From Eumeta japonica (Eukaryota > Arthropoda > Insecta > Lepidoptera > Psychidae), in NCBI GenBank assembly GCA_005406025.1, contig BGZK01000096.1, forward strand, positions 434,001-498,000: a DNA stretch of 64,000 nt, written 5' to 3'. The translations under genes were made by a program, and so were the position numbers. Under the pieces are notes generated by a model. That model searched no databases and was not told where the DNA came from. It saw nothing but the letters and a program-made list of their open reading frames with translations. Positions 34,560 to 48,081 of the stretch are shown here, piece by piece (positions within the stretch are counted from its first letter, which is position 1; the number at the start of each line of letters is the position of its first letter).

Positions 34560-34750
34560 TCTTCTCTACATTAGATATCCTATACCTTTCTAAAGGTTCT
34601 CGTGGGCCACCCCTCCCCCCACAAAATATCCTATTCGTTCTCCTAAAAGGCCGGCAATGGACTAGTGACTGAAGTTGAGAGTGTACACGTGCGGCGGAAA
34701 TCACCTACTCTCTCTGGTGGTTCGCGTGCTCCTTTGCCGCTTTAAATGTC
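34560..34750 (+). mobile_element. SINE-like retroposon, copy 1
   Basis: The sequence shares with 62805-62992 the order 'atatcctattc', 'aaggccggcaatgg', 'gtgactg', 'gagtgt', 'cacctactctct', and 'ttcgcgtgctcctttgcc'. The module 'ggccggcaa...cgtgctcgtttgcc' is a well-known moth and butterfly SINE tail. The 101-codon minus frame (34399-34704) is read through it. Confidence 0.7.
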
Positions 34751-37166
34751 CTTAAAGTTATTCAACAGAACAAACTACTTTTATTCACAGCAGCAAGGAT
34801 TAATTGATTGTCTTCAAATGGCCTATAAAATATCCAAACACCTTCATGTCGGTTCTTATATCGTCCTCATGGTTAGTTTAGTATCACAAGAGGATTCCCT
34901 TTGGCATATGAACAGTGATTGGGTGATGTGTGTTTGTATCAGACCTGCGTAAGATAGCATTAAACGAAAAATCTTCAAATATACTGCACAAGACAGTTTC
35001 TCGTCTCCGCTGGTGACTAACCGTTTGTTGAAGTGTATTACTACAATGTGTGTTGCCTACGTACGAAATACTAGCCACTTTAATTCTGCGCCGGCTCAGG
35101 GTGTAATCAGCGACAGCATAACATGTAATGCGTGTTATTACGCAGCGCTTATGATTAGCCGTGCGAATAAAATTAGGACAAGGACCGTTCTCTTACTACA
35201 CGACTACGGAACCGATTGTATATATAACGTTTGCGATGGATTACTCTTGATAACAAAGTCAACATAAATACATTTTTGAAATCATAATAATTGTAATAAA
35301 ATTGATGTATTTATACATTTTCAAAGGTATTTTTTGGAGAGGATAAAAAATAGATGATAAAACCTCCAACTTTCGGTGTTACGAACTCTCAGGTAATCAT
35401 TAAATTTCTAAACGATTGGTAAAATACAACTTAGAAACGAGTTATCCAAAATAGGCAACTACCAATAGCGTACTATTTCTTTTCACGGTTCACCTTTTTT
35501 GGCAAAGTTTAAATTAATAGATAGCATAGCGGATGTATAAGATCTTTCGATAATTCCTTTAATGAATATAGAAATCCGAATGTGGGCGAAATCGAAGCAC
35601 GTGTCTGCTGTCGCATAATAGGAAATAGAAAATAGGCTGGTTGCCGTAAGTTAACCAAGTTAACAAGCAGTTTTACCCGATGGCCATGGTTTTTATATGA
35701 ACAGAAAAACAAGCACCATTGGGTTAGTTAGTGCGTTTCCGTACTTGGGTGTTGGATTCCTCGCCGCGTCCTGACTCGACACCGCAAACTAACGGTCGTT
35801 ACGTACCACTTAAACGTATATTTTTGCCTATAAGTCATAAAATATTGATTATGAATGTTCGTAGTCGGCAATCACGATATAATTGTACACATTATGTTAC
35901 GCGCGTTTACGAATCTTACGAATGACTTCGTTATTCATCTATAGACACAAAAGATAATTTATAATTGTATTTATCTTTAATGTATATCATGAAGATAAGA
36001 ATTTATAATATAAATTTGTACTTAATAACTAACCCTACGCAATTTTCTATTTTTTATGAGACACTAAGAAAAAAAACAGAATTTTAACAACGATACTACA
36101 GTTATATAATACCTTAATTTACTATTTTTCATGACATTCTTAGTTACTTCTTATGATTTCGTAAACACACAAGTGTTTGATGCAACTCGCCGAAAATGTC
36201 AGTCGTCATTGCATCAACCTTATCTTTTTTTTTTAATCTTGTGGGATTAAATATAAACCGGTTTTTTCTCATATAACCGTACCATATTCGAAATCCACAT
36301 TCAGTTACAAATTAAACGCAGTGACTTATACCAGATTTCATTGTTTTTATTTTGTCTTGGGTGTTCACGTTTCTGCAACATGAATCGTTAAGGGTGAAAC
36401 GTATCAATGTAACCTGACTTCAAGCTTTTTAGGATGGCTATAACCAAAACATGACGGAGTTTGATATGTTATATTGAACTTAATTAAATCTCACTATCGG
36501 TTTCCTTTTCAACAACTTCCCTATCCAAGAAAATTGCGTTGGAATGCCGTAATATGATTGTTTAAATTCATTTCGAGAAGAATTTATCAAAGTTTCTGAA
36601 TCGCATATGTATTGAAAATTCTAAAACAATCACTAATATTATTCTAAAAAAAAAAAAAAGCTAATTTTTATACCGTGCGCATCCAGTCTAATGTTTAAAA
36701 AACGACTAATACGTTTTTCAAAAGTCTTGAGGTCACTTATATACAATAATTTTAAGAAGTTTTTTGAAATAGTCTTTAAACCACTCCCCTGTTCCTACAC
36801 ATTAAATAGTTAAACACCTTCATTTTTACGAGCTTGCAATCGAACTTCATTTACAAAACATTTTCGTGTACGGAGTGTTTATGCTATTCAAGCGAGAAAA
36901 ATTGTTATTTCAAAGTTGTTTGGAACAGATATATCACTTTACTTTGAAATTTATATGAGACTTAAAAGATAAACATTAATATACGTCAGCAGTTTGCGAA
37001 AATAACGCATTATGCTTTTGAATACATTCGAATACACTCTGAAAGAATACATTTAAGAAGGTATTCTTTTAGAGCTATTTACTAAATTATCTATACATGT
37101 AATAAAATGGTAAGGAAGCCAAACCTGTATATTAAATAGTTTTTGAAAAATTAAGTGGAATGTATT
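34751..37166. other. gene-poor stretch
   Basis: Several 60-85-codon frames exist on both strands. None has domain-like sequence or splice support. Confidence 0.45.
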
Positions 37167-38402
37167 ATAAGGTGGGGGGAAAAAGGTTTTTTCGTATTTT
37201 TACAGGAATTAAGAAAATTTTTCATTACATTTTATTTAGATTTAATTATATATATGTATACATACCATTTTCTTCAACAATTAGTTGCCATTTTATAGGT
37301 AGTGACATAATCCTATTGCTGTAGAAGTTTTGGGACTTCTGATAAAAAACAGCGACAAGTAGTTTTGGCAGTCCTCTCTTGATGTTAATGTAATAAATAC
37401 TTAAAGAATTTTGAAGAAACCGAAACAGGTGAAAATCTGAGGATGCAAGGTCAAGGCTATAAGGCAGATGTATTAACATTTCCCAACCAAATTCACTCAA
37501 TATATGCTGAGTGGTTAAAGATATGTGTGGTCTGGGCGTTGTTACGGCGAAACACCACACCCTTTCTACTTCTTGCTTGAGCTATTGGCAGTAGAAATCC
37601 AATTGATGATTTTTTTCCGGTGGTAAAAGCTCATAATGAATAATACCCTTCCAACCCCACCATACACATATCATAATCTTATTGCAAGTTAATTCGGGGT
37701 TCGCTATGGTCTGTGGAGCTTGCTTGCCTTTTGACCATGAATTTCTTCACGTTCTTGTCATAGGTAATCCATTGTCCATCACCAGTGATCAATCTTTGAA
37801 ACCGGTTCGGTTTCAATGCGTTTCAATAAAGAAACGCAAATGAGTACTCAATTCATTAGATTTATTTTAGTAAACTCGTGTTGGACCCAAGTATATAGCT
37901 TTTATTATATCTAGGTTTTTTTAAATGGATCAAAACTGTTTTGTGACCAATTTTCAGCTCTTCAGCTGTCTCGTCAGAATTAAAATGACGATTTTGCTCT
38001 ATTTTATCAAAATAGCATCGATCTGTAACAGGCCGGCCAGAGCGAAGTTCATCTTTGACATGAAAATTACAGGACTGGAAGCGCTTGTAACAGTTTTGTG
38101 CTACTCTTATCGACGTTTCATTAGGTCTATAAACGTCACATTTTTTTCTGGCTTATATCACATTTTTCCATTTTCAGTAATAACACTTCAAAATACATCA
38201 AATTTCTACGCCAGTTTCACTTATTTTTGTGGACAGAAAAACAATAGAAAAATGGTGGAACACCGTTTACTTTTATTAGATAATTTTTTTAATGTCATCT
38301 ATTTAATGGTATCAAAACTAGCCAGATTCAAACAGCACAACCAAAGAGATTTTACTGCTACTTTTTAGTTATAAGATCCATAAAAACTTTTTTCTCCAAC
38401 TT
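37167..38402 (-). mobile_element. mariner transposon, copy 2 (inactive)
   Basis: The ends are AAGGTGGGGGGAAAAAGG on the left and a reversed TTGGAGAAAAAAGTTTTTAT on the right, with length about 1.24 kb like copy 1. The minus strand has EFGWEMLIHLPYSLDLASSD and FHLFRFLQNSL, the mariner 'HPPYSPDLAPSDYHLFRSL' region that carries the third catalytic Asp (at 37246-37560), and other pieces in shifted frames. It is dead. Confidence 0.85.
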
Positions 38403-38429
38403 ATATACACCCCCAAATATATACGTAGT

Positions 38430-38690
38430 ACAGACCATAAAACAGCTGCTTTTGAAATTTTTGTCTGTTTGTACAAGCATCACTCAAAATCTAATGGAGT
38501 GATTCGAACAAAACTATTTGTATTTAATTAGCAGCAATTAACTGCTTAACTTGGGACACAATATAACTACATTACCTAGTGCCTAGACAAAGAGCAAATT
38601 CAAATTTTTCCCTGTCTTTAATTTGAAGTACCTACTACTGAACAGATGTGGATAAAAGGCACCTTTATCGTTAGATTTTTTGACAATACG
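38430..38690 (-). repeat. dispersed retroposon-like repeat, copy 2
   Basis: The reverse complement matches 3300-3560: AAATTAAAGACAGGG, TTTGAATTTGCTCTTTGTCT, AGGCACTAGGTAATG and AGCTGTTTTATGGTCTGTAC. As with copy 1, it lies beside a mariner, but in the other relative orientation, so the two neighbours did not move as one unit. Confidence 0.7.
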
Positions 38691-39663
38691 AATATCACAT
38701 AAAAAAAATGTGTCAAATTATTTACTTATTTATTTCTTTATCCAACTAACTTTCTTATTTTTTTCAATCAACAAAGTTTATAAAAAGGAAGAAATCTCGC
38801 TATAACCATTATGATTTTGAAGAAGACCATAACATAACATCTAAGATTTTTGATGGGTGATGACAGACAACGAAGAAATGAAAGACAGCTTTTATGTCTT
38901 TTTAAAACGTTGTTATGTTTCATAACCACCTCCCGAACAGTCTCTAGCAAAAGGTAGTGTGTGTTTAAAATATAGACAGTGATCTTGTCCAAAAAACCTT
39001 GTACACCACATCCAGATCATCGCTGAAAGTGTCGGTTCACGCTTTTTTACAAGAATAATTGTAAATAAAAAGTTTGCGAACTCGTCAAAATTTAGCTACA
39101 CAGAGAACTCCAAAGGAGTGGTGTTACACGCTAAAGAGGCGCTAATCCTCTGTATTAATCCTTCTCTCTCGTTTCCGTTTCTGGGCGTGAGGATTTTCAT
39201 AACAGAATTTACACAGAATTCCCAACGCTTTAACGTCGATTTTCTCTCAGTCTACTTGGTACACAGCTGTAGTGAATTAGTGTAAGCTCAGATTTTCATT
39301 AAATAAAACATATGGGTACTGTTATTATCCTCGACGTACATTGATATGCTAGCAATATGTATCATATTATAATTTTTAAAATTCTTTTCATAAAAATTCA
39401 TCAAATTTGGCCAATCCACAGTTGTTTTTTATACTTGGACTTTGAATATTTTAACTTTGACCATACAGCAGATTTTAAAATTGTTTTCAATGCTGCTGTT
39501 GTCGGGCATAATCGAAATAAAAATGATGGATGAATCATTATGATTGTCGATCTTGAATATCACTAATGTCAATTGATGGCAAATTTCAACACCCTGATAA
39601 CATTTTAATTCAATACTTTATTTTATTTTTTTATTACATATATTAAAGTAGAAATAATCTAAT

Positions 39664-39706
39664 CCATCATTATTAGGTGCGTACATAGTGCACCTAATAA
39701 AGATGG
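39664..39706. repeat. 17-bp inverted repeat, one mismatch
   Basis: CCATCATTATTAGGTGC pairs with GCACCTAATAAAGATGG across a 9-base loop. Confidence 0.6.
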
Positions 39707-40344
39707 TTTAGAATATGTGCTTATTAAGTTCCATTTTCTCATGACAATTGCACATATCAAACTTGGCTTCAACTATGTTTTTCAATATTGCAAAAATTAT
39801 ATGCGACTGCAACACGCTTATCAACAATACAGATTTCGTACGCGCTGAACTTAACTCATAAGACCGTCGTAATCCACTACATATATTTCGATGATCAATG
39901 GTGGGTTAGTTTATTATTTATTCAAACGTGCTGGTGAAGGCGGGTACGTGCGTCACTTGTTTTTGAGGAATCGCGTACAGGTATAATGTGTAAGAAGTAA
40001 TACGTATCTTATTTATTTGTAAGACATCGAAAGTCTGCACCAGGCGCGAGCGACGAATGTATTACCGTTTATTGCAACATGCATGCTTACTTTGGCGTAT
40101 GTCTACTCAATGTAATCGGATACATCGTATCTACCTATTTTGAATATAATGCACGTGTTTATGATCTTTTAGAAAATAGGAGTCACGTCACTAGTGGTCG
40201 ACTAGTTCTCAAGTTAGAAGTTGAATCAGAAAAATTGAACGCTTGTTATAATAATCGACAAATAATTGTGTTCACAAACGAGAAATAAATCTTCGACATA
40301 GCGCAATGACTGTTTAGTTTATCACGACCGCCAACAGTTATATA

Positions 40345-41345
40345 TTAGGTTAAGAAAAAATTTTTCGTATTTTATAAGTAAAAAGTTAAAGTAAAATCTT
40401 TTTGAATGTGCTGTTTCTATCTGGATAATTTTGATACCATTAAATTGATGACATTAAAATATACATATAAAAGTAGAAATTCGATAAATTTAGAAGCTTT
40501 ATTACAAAAAAGGAAAATGTGACAGAAGCCAGGAAAAAAAAATTGCGAGGTTTATTGATCTGATGCAGTGTCGGTAAAAGTAGCACAAAACTAGTTCAAG
40601 CGCTTTCAGTTCAGTAATTTCGATGTCAAACATGTACCTTACTCTGATTGACCTGTTATAAATAAAATCGATGCCATTTTAGAAAAAGTAGAGCAAGATC
40701 GACATATTAGTTCTTACGACATAACTCAAGAGGTTGTGGATTAACCATAAAATAGTTTTGACCTATTTCAAAAAAGCTGGATGTAAAAAAGCACGATACT
40801 TGGGTCCAACACGAGTTCACTGAAAGAAATCTAATGAATTGTGTACTCATTTGCGTTTCTTTATTGAAACGCAATGAAACCGAACCGTTTTTGAAGATTG
40901 ATCACTGGACAATGGATTACCTATGACAAGAACGTGAAGAAATTCATGGTCAAAAGGCAAGCAAGCTCCACAGACTAGAGCGAACCCAGATTAACTTGCA
41001 ATAAGTTGATGCAATGTGTGTGGTGGGATTGGAAGGGCATTATTCATTAAGAACTTTTACCGTCTGGAAAAACCATTAATTCGGATCTCTACTGCCAATA
41101 GCTGATGAGACTCAAGCAAGAAGTCGAAAGGGTGTGGTTTTTCACCATGATAACGCCAGAACACACACATCTTTTAGCCACTCAGCTAATATTAAGAGTT
41201 TGGTTTGGTAGGTAGTTTCAGGTTAACATCAAGAGAAGACTGTCAAAACTACTTGTCGCAGTTTTTTGGTCACAAGTCCCAAAATTTCTACAAAAATGGG
41301 ATTGTCACCTACCTACCTGTGAAATGACAAGTTGTTGAATAAAAT

Positions 41346-41399
<54 letters not shown>

Positions 41400-41475
41400 A
41401 ATAAATTAAATCTAAATAAAATTAGATGAAAAATTATTTTGTAATTGTATACAAAAAACTTTTTCCCCGACCTAA
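40345..41475 (+). mobile_element. mariner transposon, copy 3 (inactive)
   Basis: The element runs from TTAGGTTAAGAAAAAATTTT to the complementary 'aaactttttccccgacctaa'. On the plus strand, scattered frames give EKVEQDRHISSYDITQE, FTERNLMNCVLICVSLLK, NETEPFL and GVVFHHDNARTHTS (second catalytic Asp block), with many stops and deletions. Near its 3' end an AT microsatellite has expanded. It is closer to copies 1 and 2 than chance, so all three are one family. Confidence 0.87.
41349..41396. repeat. (AT)24 microsatellite inside mariner copy 3
   Basis: This is an uninterrupted AT run of about 48 bases, where the other mariners have only 'atatatgtata'. It grew after insertion. Confidence 0.9.
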
Positions 41476-41678
41476 TACTTTTCGCACAAAAAGAAAATCC
41501 GAGAATAGTCTCAAGTTATGTTCTGTAAACTCTGTTATACATATACTTGTTTAAAAAATATATATTTAATTTTAATACGTTTTTCCATTGGAGTTTATCC
41601 GGATTCGATATTTTTGCTTCTACCACAAGCGATAGACGATAATATGAATGAGTAATTAAGCACACAGTCGAAGCTTAC

Positions 41679-41757
41679 CTCTCCCACCTAATAGTTTTAA
41701 AACGTGAGTTAAAACAGGCACTCGGTTAAGGTATTTAGGCCTTCGCAGGTCACTCAC
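41679..41757 (-). CDS. isolated 79-bp coding exon, gene unknown
   Basis: The minus strand has a textbook acceptor, CTTGTTTCCTTTGTTCCAG, then 26 codons plus one base, and the donor GGGAGAG|GTAAGC. Only one frame is open across it: VSDLRRPKYLNRVPVLTHVL, then KLLGGRG. The other two frames stop at the second or third codon. Entry is phase 0 and exit phase 1. It cannot join directly to the exon at 21732 (phase 0), so either a further exon lies between or it belongs to another gene. I do not recognise the sequence. Confidence 0.5.
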
Positions 41758-41799
41758 CTGGAACAAAGGAAACAAGCGTTATAAGCATTGAGCGATATA

Positions 41800-43640
41800 G
41801 ATTGTAACATTAGGTATTGTATTTAAAATATTGTACAAATTTAATAAAAAAAAATTCTTAACGTGTGGTAAAGACGAGATGTATATTATTATATCCGACA
41901 TATTAGGTGCACACATGAAAAAAATCATTAAAAATATAACATCATGTGAGCGGACTCGGTACACCAACACTACATATTCACATAAATAAAATACAGAATT
42001 TAAAGACAATATCCGATCATAATTTGGTCAAACAAAGTGCGCCAATGTTGCGGGCGTATACTAAAACTAATAACGGCTATTAAATGAAATGACAGAGCGA
42101 AGGCTCGACGCTTCTATATAAATAGTTTCGTCAGAGTCGCGTGATCCACCAAAAAAAGAAAATGAAACACATTTAATGTGACCATGTGCGGGCAAAAACT
42201 CGGCCATTGACTGCTAACAAAAAATAAATAATATATTATATACGGACAACAAAATTTTTCTTGTTAGTTTTGGATAGTAAGGTTCAGTGAATTTTCAAAT
42301 GTCTTTTATGGCAATAAATTGAAGTTGAGCTCTTAATTATATTCAAATTTGAAAATTAACTACGATTATACGTTTATGTAGGGGAAACTTTTAATCATAA
42401 TTTACTTTGTGCCAATCACAATTTTACAAAACCAGGAAGTAAGAAAAGATGATTGTGTAATGTCTAAAAGACAACTCGTTTTTTTTAAGCCTAAGATCCA
42501 TTTACGAGCTATATCCAATCCAATACTATATCATCGAGATTGCAATAAAACTGATATAAAGTATTCTTTTGGCCACAATTTATTTCTTTGGGAGAAGAAT
42601 TAATGCGTGATGATTGGTGGAAGTAATGCGTTTGCGGGGAGGTCGTGACCTCACTCGAACTCGAAGGTTTATAATGTAATGTTTATATATTATTTTCTGT
42701 GTGAGCTGCACGATTGTCTTTCGTGATAATTTTGTTTGGTGAAGGTTACCGCTGTCATTCGATAACAGGTTTAAGTTATCACACCTCATAAAATATAAAT
42801 GCAGAATTATATGCGCTAAAGATGAGATACGAACGACCTCGAAAACAACATTCGGTCATGCAGATAAATAATAAGGATAAGATGGGGAAGATAGGTGTAG
42901 TCGGACCAGAAAATGCAGTCTGTTAAAAATGAATCAGTTCAAGGAGCTGCGAGAAAAATTTCTATGTTAAAAACAAAATATGTCCCAGAAAATATAATAC
43001 GCAAAAAATTGATACCGAAAAATTAGTTTGTGCAAGTTATGCTTCTTTGTTTTGAAAGAGAAATACACGAGGTGTATAGAGGTCAAGTACTTTTTTGTCA
43101 ATATAAAAAAAAAACTTCAATTAACATCTTTTAGACGTTAAACATTTTATACTTATCCTAAACTTTATTTTACCACATTTTCACTTTTGGATACACGCGT
43201 ACGTTTGTATTTGCAGTTTTGTTTGGAAAAACGTTTTGTTATTTGGCGTATAATATTTCCTACTCGTTATGTTGCATGTAGAAAAATGTTGGTATTATTT
43301 TTTAGGTCTCCTCTTAAATAAATTCTTTAAGTAAAACAACGTAATATATAAATAATAAGCGTTTCTAACAGTAAGTAATATAACTTACTCATATGACTTT
43401 ATATTATTGTTGTAACTATACCGTTATAAGAAAATTTAATTTATAATTCTGTCACGGTATTACTTAATAATTATAACTTTCAAATACTAAACAGTGTTGA
43501 CATCGTTAATAAATAATTAAATTAATTGTAACGTTCATTAGTTTTGTATGACACTGTATAACAGAAAACGAAATCAATAGATACAGAAATGAATACGTTT
43601 AACCGACTTTGGCACATCACACTATACAGTCGGAGAGCGT
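41800..43640. other. gene-poor stretch
   Basis: AT-rich, with no supported gene, and no clear repeat was seen. Small frames at 42409-42603 and 42580-42789 have random composition. Confidence 0.45.
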
Positions 43641-44330
43641 TGTCTATCTTTGAATTCGATGCGTAAAGCAAATGGACCACGAAGCTTAAAAAAGCGCCCG
43701 AACAATTACATGATCGGAAATCTGCAATCCGGCGGGTGGCGCGTATCGGAGCTGAGCGTCGGCGGGCGGCGGGCGCGACGCGAAACTCGGAGGTGTCGCA
43801 AACGGCGACACCTGCGTCGGTTAAGAAGTAGAAATAAGACGACGAGCCCGGCGACGTGACCCAGTGGAGCGTTACGCGTCGAACACTTTCACTGTCCGAA
43901 CGATGTAAGACGAGCTCGGAATCGTCTCCGCGCCGCCGATTCGACGACAGGTGGCGAGCGCCTAAACTGTCGCTCTGGCGACTTAGTGGCTTTTTTTTTT
44001 GAAAATTCAATCAGTAAAGAGTATTTACAAAAGTGGATCTCCTCATTTTTGAAATGATTTCGTTCCATCGGACGATTCGTGGTTGCGTCCAATTAGAAGC
44101 TATTTAGAACGAGCAAAGTGGCGTAGTCGGATGGCTATGACGTTCCCTTCACTCCGTAACGATTAGCGCAAACGGTGTTTTTATCCGACACTAACTATCT
44201 GTTCGAGCGATCTAATAGGTATGCGGTGCGCGGCGGTGGCGGAGCTCACGCACGCATGCGGAAAGCGCGGGCGCAAGCGTACGTTGCCCTCGTCAGGCCG
44301 CGCGCGCCTACGTGAGTAATCCAATAACGT
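43640..44330. promoter_or_regulatory. GC/CpG-rich island, candidate promoter
   Basis: Two CpG-rich blocks (43720-43950 and 44220-44320) interrupt AT-rich DNA. On the minus strand, a 162-codon frame (44010-43522) starts MNFQKKKPLSRQSDSLGARH. On the plus strand, ATG at 44221 opens 30 codons plus one base to the good donor CGCCTAC|GTGAGT at 44311. Either could be a first exon, or neither: long frames are expected in such GC-rich sequence. Confidence 0.35.
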
Positions 44331-44742
44331 TACCTCGAAACCCTAGCCATTCGCATATTAACGGCTAATATTTTACAAATGCTCGGCGACTTGCATCGAT
44401 ACTCATTCGAAGGGAGACTTTAAATAAATATCTAGGCATATACGAATAAGAAATAAGTAAATATGAACCAGAAGGTTGTAATCATTTCGTCTTTGTTATT
44501 TCATGTTTTGTTTTAAATACAATTGGGCCTGATGTCTGTTTTAAAATCTTGTTAAAAACTAATATGGAAAGCGTTTAACTACTACTCTATAGAGTTTTTA
44601 AGAATGTAAATGAACGTATTATATTTTGTGATTTGTTCGTGCCTAATAAGAACATTTCTGAGAAAAACTGTTATAGCATTAGTTTTGAAAGAGAATAATA
44701 ATTAAGACGTAGATTTCACATTGTGTGTTTTAAAGTTTACTG

Positions 44743-44783
44743 TTTCATATTTATTTATAAGCTGTCTATAAATAAATATGAAA
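44743..44783. repeat. perfect 17-bp inverted repeat
   Basis: TTTCATATTTATTTATA and its exact complement flank a 7-base loop (agctgtc). AT-rich. Confidence 0.65.
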
Positions 44784-45810
44784 TTGTACGCAGAATGGTA
44801 TATACTGTACAAATACATAGATAGATGTAGATAAAGAATTAAAATATATAAAGCAATCAAGTTTATAAGACAATAAACATTAAGTTTATTTTATGACGGA
44901 GTTTAAGCAAAAAATTGTGGGATAGTAATTTGGAATTAAGTATGTAATAGGTAATACACATTTTAATTACATAAGTTCTTTGAATCGGTGACGACCAGGT
45001 TCAAATTAATAAGCTTTAGATTATGCACATATTCTCAAAATATAAGCTATACTTACGTTAACGTCACAAATTAATATGTCCTATTTCTATATCGCATGCT
45101 AATAAAATTTATTTAGATTATATTAATCTAAACACAATTTTTGTTTTAGATTTTTATTTTGTTTCACATTTGAAACTCCATATTGATGGATTTAAACAAA
45201 TGTAATGAACACGATTCATTAGGATTGTGAAAACTTTAAAACACGAACTAATTAAACGAAATATAAAAATGATGTCGAAATAATCAGAAATAAATTGATA
45301 AAAGAAAAACAAAATAAAACAGTGGCACTCCGGGAGTGCCGATAGAAGTGAAAACTTGAACAATTACGTGTGTATTGGTATCGTCAGGAAATGTTTTCTA
45401 AATCGACAGGAAATATTTTATTGTGTAGAAAATACTTTTAAAAGAAAGTATTTTTTTATTCATTATTATAAACTACTACTATAAAAATTATATTACATTT
45501 TTCATTTAATGCAATATTGTCCGTGAAAAAAAAATGCATAGTCGGTTACCTAACGGTAACAATGTAGCGAGTACAAAGGTTTTTTTCCCATTTCAAAAAA
45601 TACCCAACGCGCCTAAAGTTTTCACTTCAAAAACAGCGTTTAAAATTTTCAAGTAATCAAATAAATAGTTGTTTTTAGAGTCGGCGCTTTTATATTATTA
45701 AACTCGACAATTCGACATCGTTTTGACTCAATACTTTAATGATAGGTTAATTTGTTGAGTTATTTCTTGTAACTGTAGATAGTGTTCTTCGCTTTGATTA
45801 CTTTATATTG

Positions 45811-46232
45811 ACGTGACAACGTCTTAAATTAGGTTGCGGCTGGGAGTCACTTATGAAAAAGTGTAACGCTCGGTAACGTTACGATGAGTCACCGAACGAG
45901 AGAGAGGCCCGCCGAATGCCTTGCGTCTCTCTCCCACTCAACTATGATCGGTCTGCCGCGCGCGCAGCACTAGAGAATTATGCATAGCTTGCAAATGTAT
46001 TGCAAGTTATTGTATGTATATTTATATAAATACGTATGTATGTGTAAAGGTAAAAATAAAATTTTGTTAATATGAAATTCAGTGCGAGATTCTTTGTATA
46101 AATTAATGTTTTAAATATAATTCTTTGTATAAATAAATGTTTTAAATTGTTACTATTATTTCATCCTTCTTCCTACTATACGAATGAATATTCACATTAA
46201 AATGATTTTACCATTCAAAGTCGTTGTCACGT
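45811..46232. mobile_element. MITE-like element with short terminal inverted repeats
   Basis: The left end ACGTGACAACGTCTTAAAT is mirrored by ACGTGACAACGACTTTGAA in complement at the right end, 422 bases apart overall. The interior is a GC-rich stretch (45870-45970, with caccgaacgagagagagg and cttgcgtctctctccc, which can pair) and a 31-base tandem duplication at 46089-46150 (ATTCTTTGTATAAATTAATG and ATTCTTTGTATAAATAAATG). No transposase was seen. The exact termini and target duplication could not be fixed. Confidence 0.5.
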
Positions 46233-48081
46233 AAAACTTTCGCCCGTATACCGACTTTACGGGCAACCAATTTTTTTATTTGCGTTACTATAGCCGGCTC
46301 CGACTCGAAAAACAAATAATTATTTAATTATATTAAGATTAAATGAAAGCGGGTTTTTTTTTGAAAAATTTCACTTAAATTTTTTATTGATTGTGTAATT
46401 AGATTTTATAATTCATCTAACTTTTATTTATGGCTTATAACAATTGTAAATATAATATTACGATTGGCCATGTGATTATACACAGGAAACGGATTCGATT
46501 CAGACCCCGAATTTTCCGGTGGAGCTGACAATATTTCCAAGGTCCTAAATTTTCGGCCACAGTGCAATCACCTCCGGACTCACGCTTTTGCCAGGCGGTC
46601 GATTAAATCGATGCGTTTCCAAAACCTACAAGTCACCGATAAGTGGTAGAACTTGAGTAATTAGCCAAACGTAAACTGCTACACAATCTATTTGTCCTTT
46701 CTTCGTTAATCTCCAGTGTAGAGAATCTTTTTTTTCAAATGCGTCTAAAATTTTGTCTAATACCATGTATAAGTAGCTTTCAGTCATGTAAAAACCTTGT
46801 AAGATATAGGATTGTTTAAAATTGAAACAAATTATTAACCACGCGCTGAACGAGCAGTCAGGAATGATACTATTTGAAATTTATCCTACAATTGATATTA
46901 TTTCCAGTAACTAATCAAATTATCCTTATTGTTTACAATAGATATATATAGAACTTATACAATAATCAATCGCCACTTAGTTTAGGAAGGTACACAGTAA
47001 GGTTCTGTAATATCCTGTACGAATTCGATTGGATATTTTTATCCAATTTAATTAATTTTACACATTTTGCACATTCGTGTTGTTTGTCATTAAGGAGTTC
47101 CATTATATCCCTTCATAATTCATATATAGGCAAGCTCGTCTATGACCATAATTAGATATCTATCTTGTTGTGGAGCCGTTATAAACTTAGCTATACGACA
47201 ATCGCCTCAGATTTCTTTTTTGGTTTTCAGGTGTTTCTTGGTGTGAGAAATGAGATGACCAATCTCCATGAATCTACTGAACCCAATGCAACATTCGAAT
47301 CGGTTCATAACCAAAAAATATATAAACAGACGAATTGATAATCTACTTAGTTTCAGAAGTCGATTAAAAAATGCATAATCAAAAAAGTGAGTACAGATGC
47401 AAAGGGCGCCTGTGAAAATGATATCCGAAAATTAATGGATCCTAAAATACAATGAATTTTAAATAAACATAATTAAAGGAAACATTATAACATGTACATT
47501 TATTAAAATGTATGCAAATCCCACACAAATACGTGGACTATGCCGAATACTAATAGTGGAAACCTCGGTGGCAAGCGTGTAATAATAATAGATTATGGTA
47601 CAACATGCGATAAAGTAAAACTATATTTGATATACTGAAACTCGTCTAATTAATGTAAACGGACAAAATGTAAATGCCATTTTATTAATTATAATTTTTG
47701 TCTTTTCCTAATGTTACAAGCAATAGGCGCATGTCAACTAAAAAACTGTAAGCATTGATAAAAAAAATTACAATTCAATTTAATGCAAAAAAAAAAATAA
47801 GTACATAACCGTAACTAATATTAAGGCTTAAGAAGATGCACAGATTCTGTTCGACGTCTGTGAGTACGTAGAGGTCAATCATGTTATTATTTTGACGAGC
47901 GTAACAAGAATGTCATCAATCACACGTGATTGCAGTGTTGAGTCACGAGCAATTTTGCCGATAACACGTAACGCGAGTTTAGCGCGTGATGATTGTTTGT
48001 AGATTAGATGAAGTTATCCGTAACCTCATCAATTATATTAGCCGTTTATGAATCAAGTTCAAGTTGACCCCGTGTTAAATT

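Noticed and set aside
43522..44010. 162-codon minus frame in a GC island
   Set aside because: It is open mainly because of base composition over half its length and then runs into AT-rich sequence. No domain is seen. It is mentioned only as part of the candidate promoter island.
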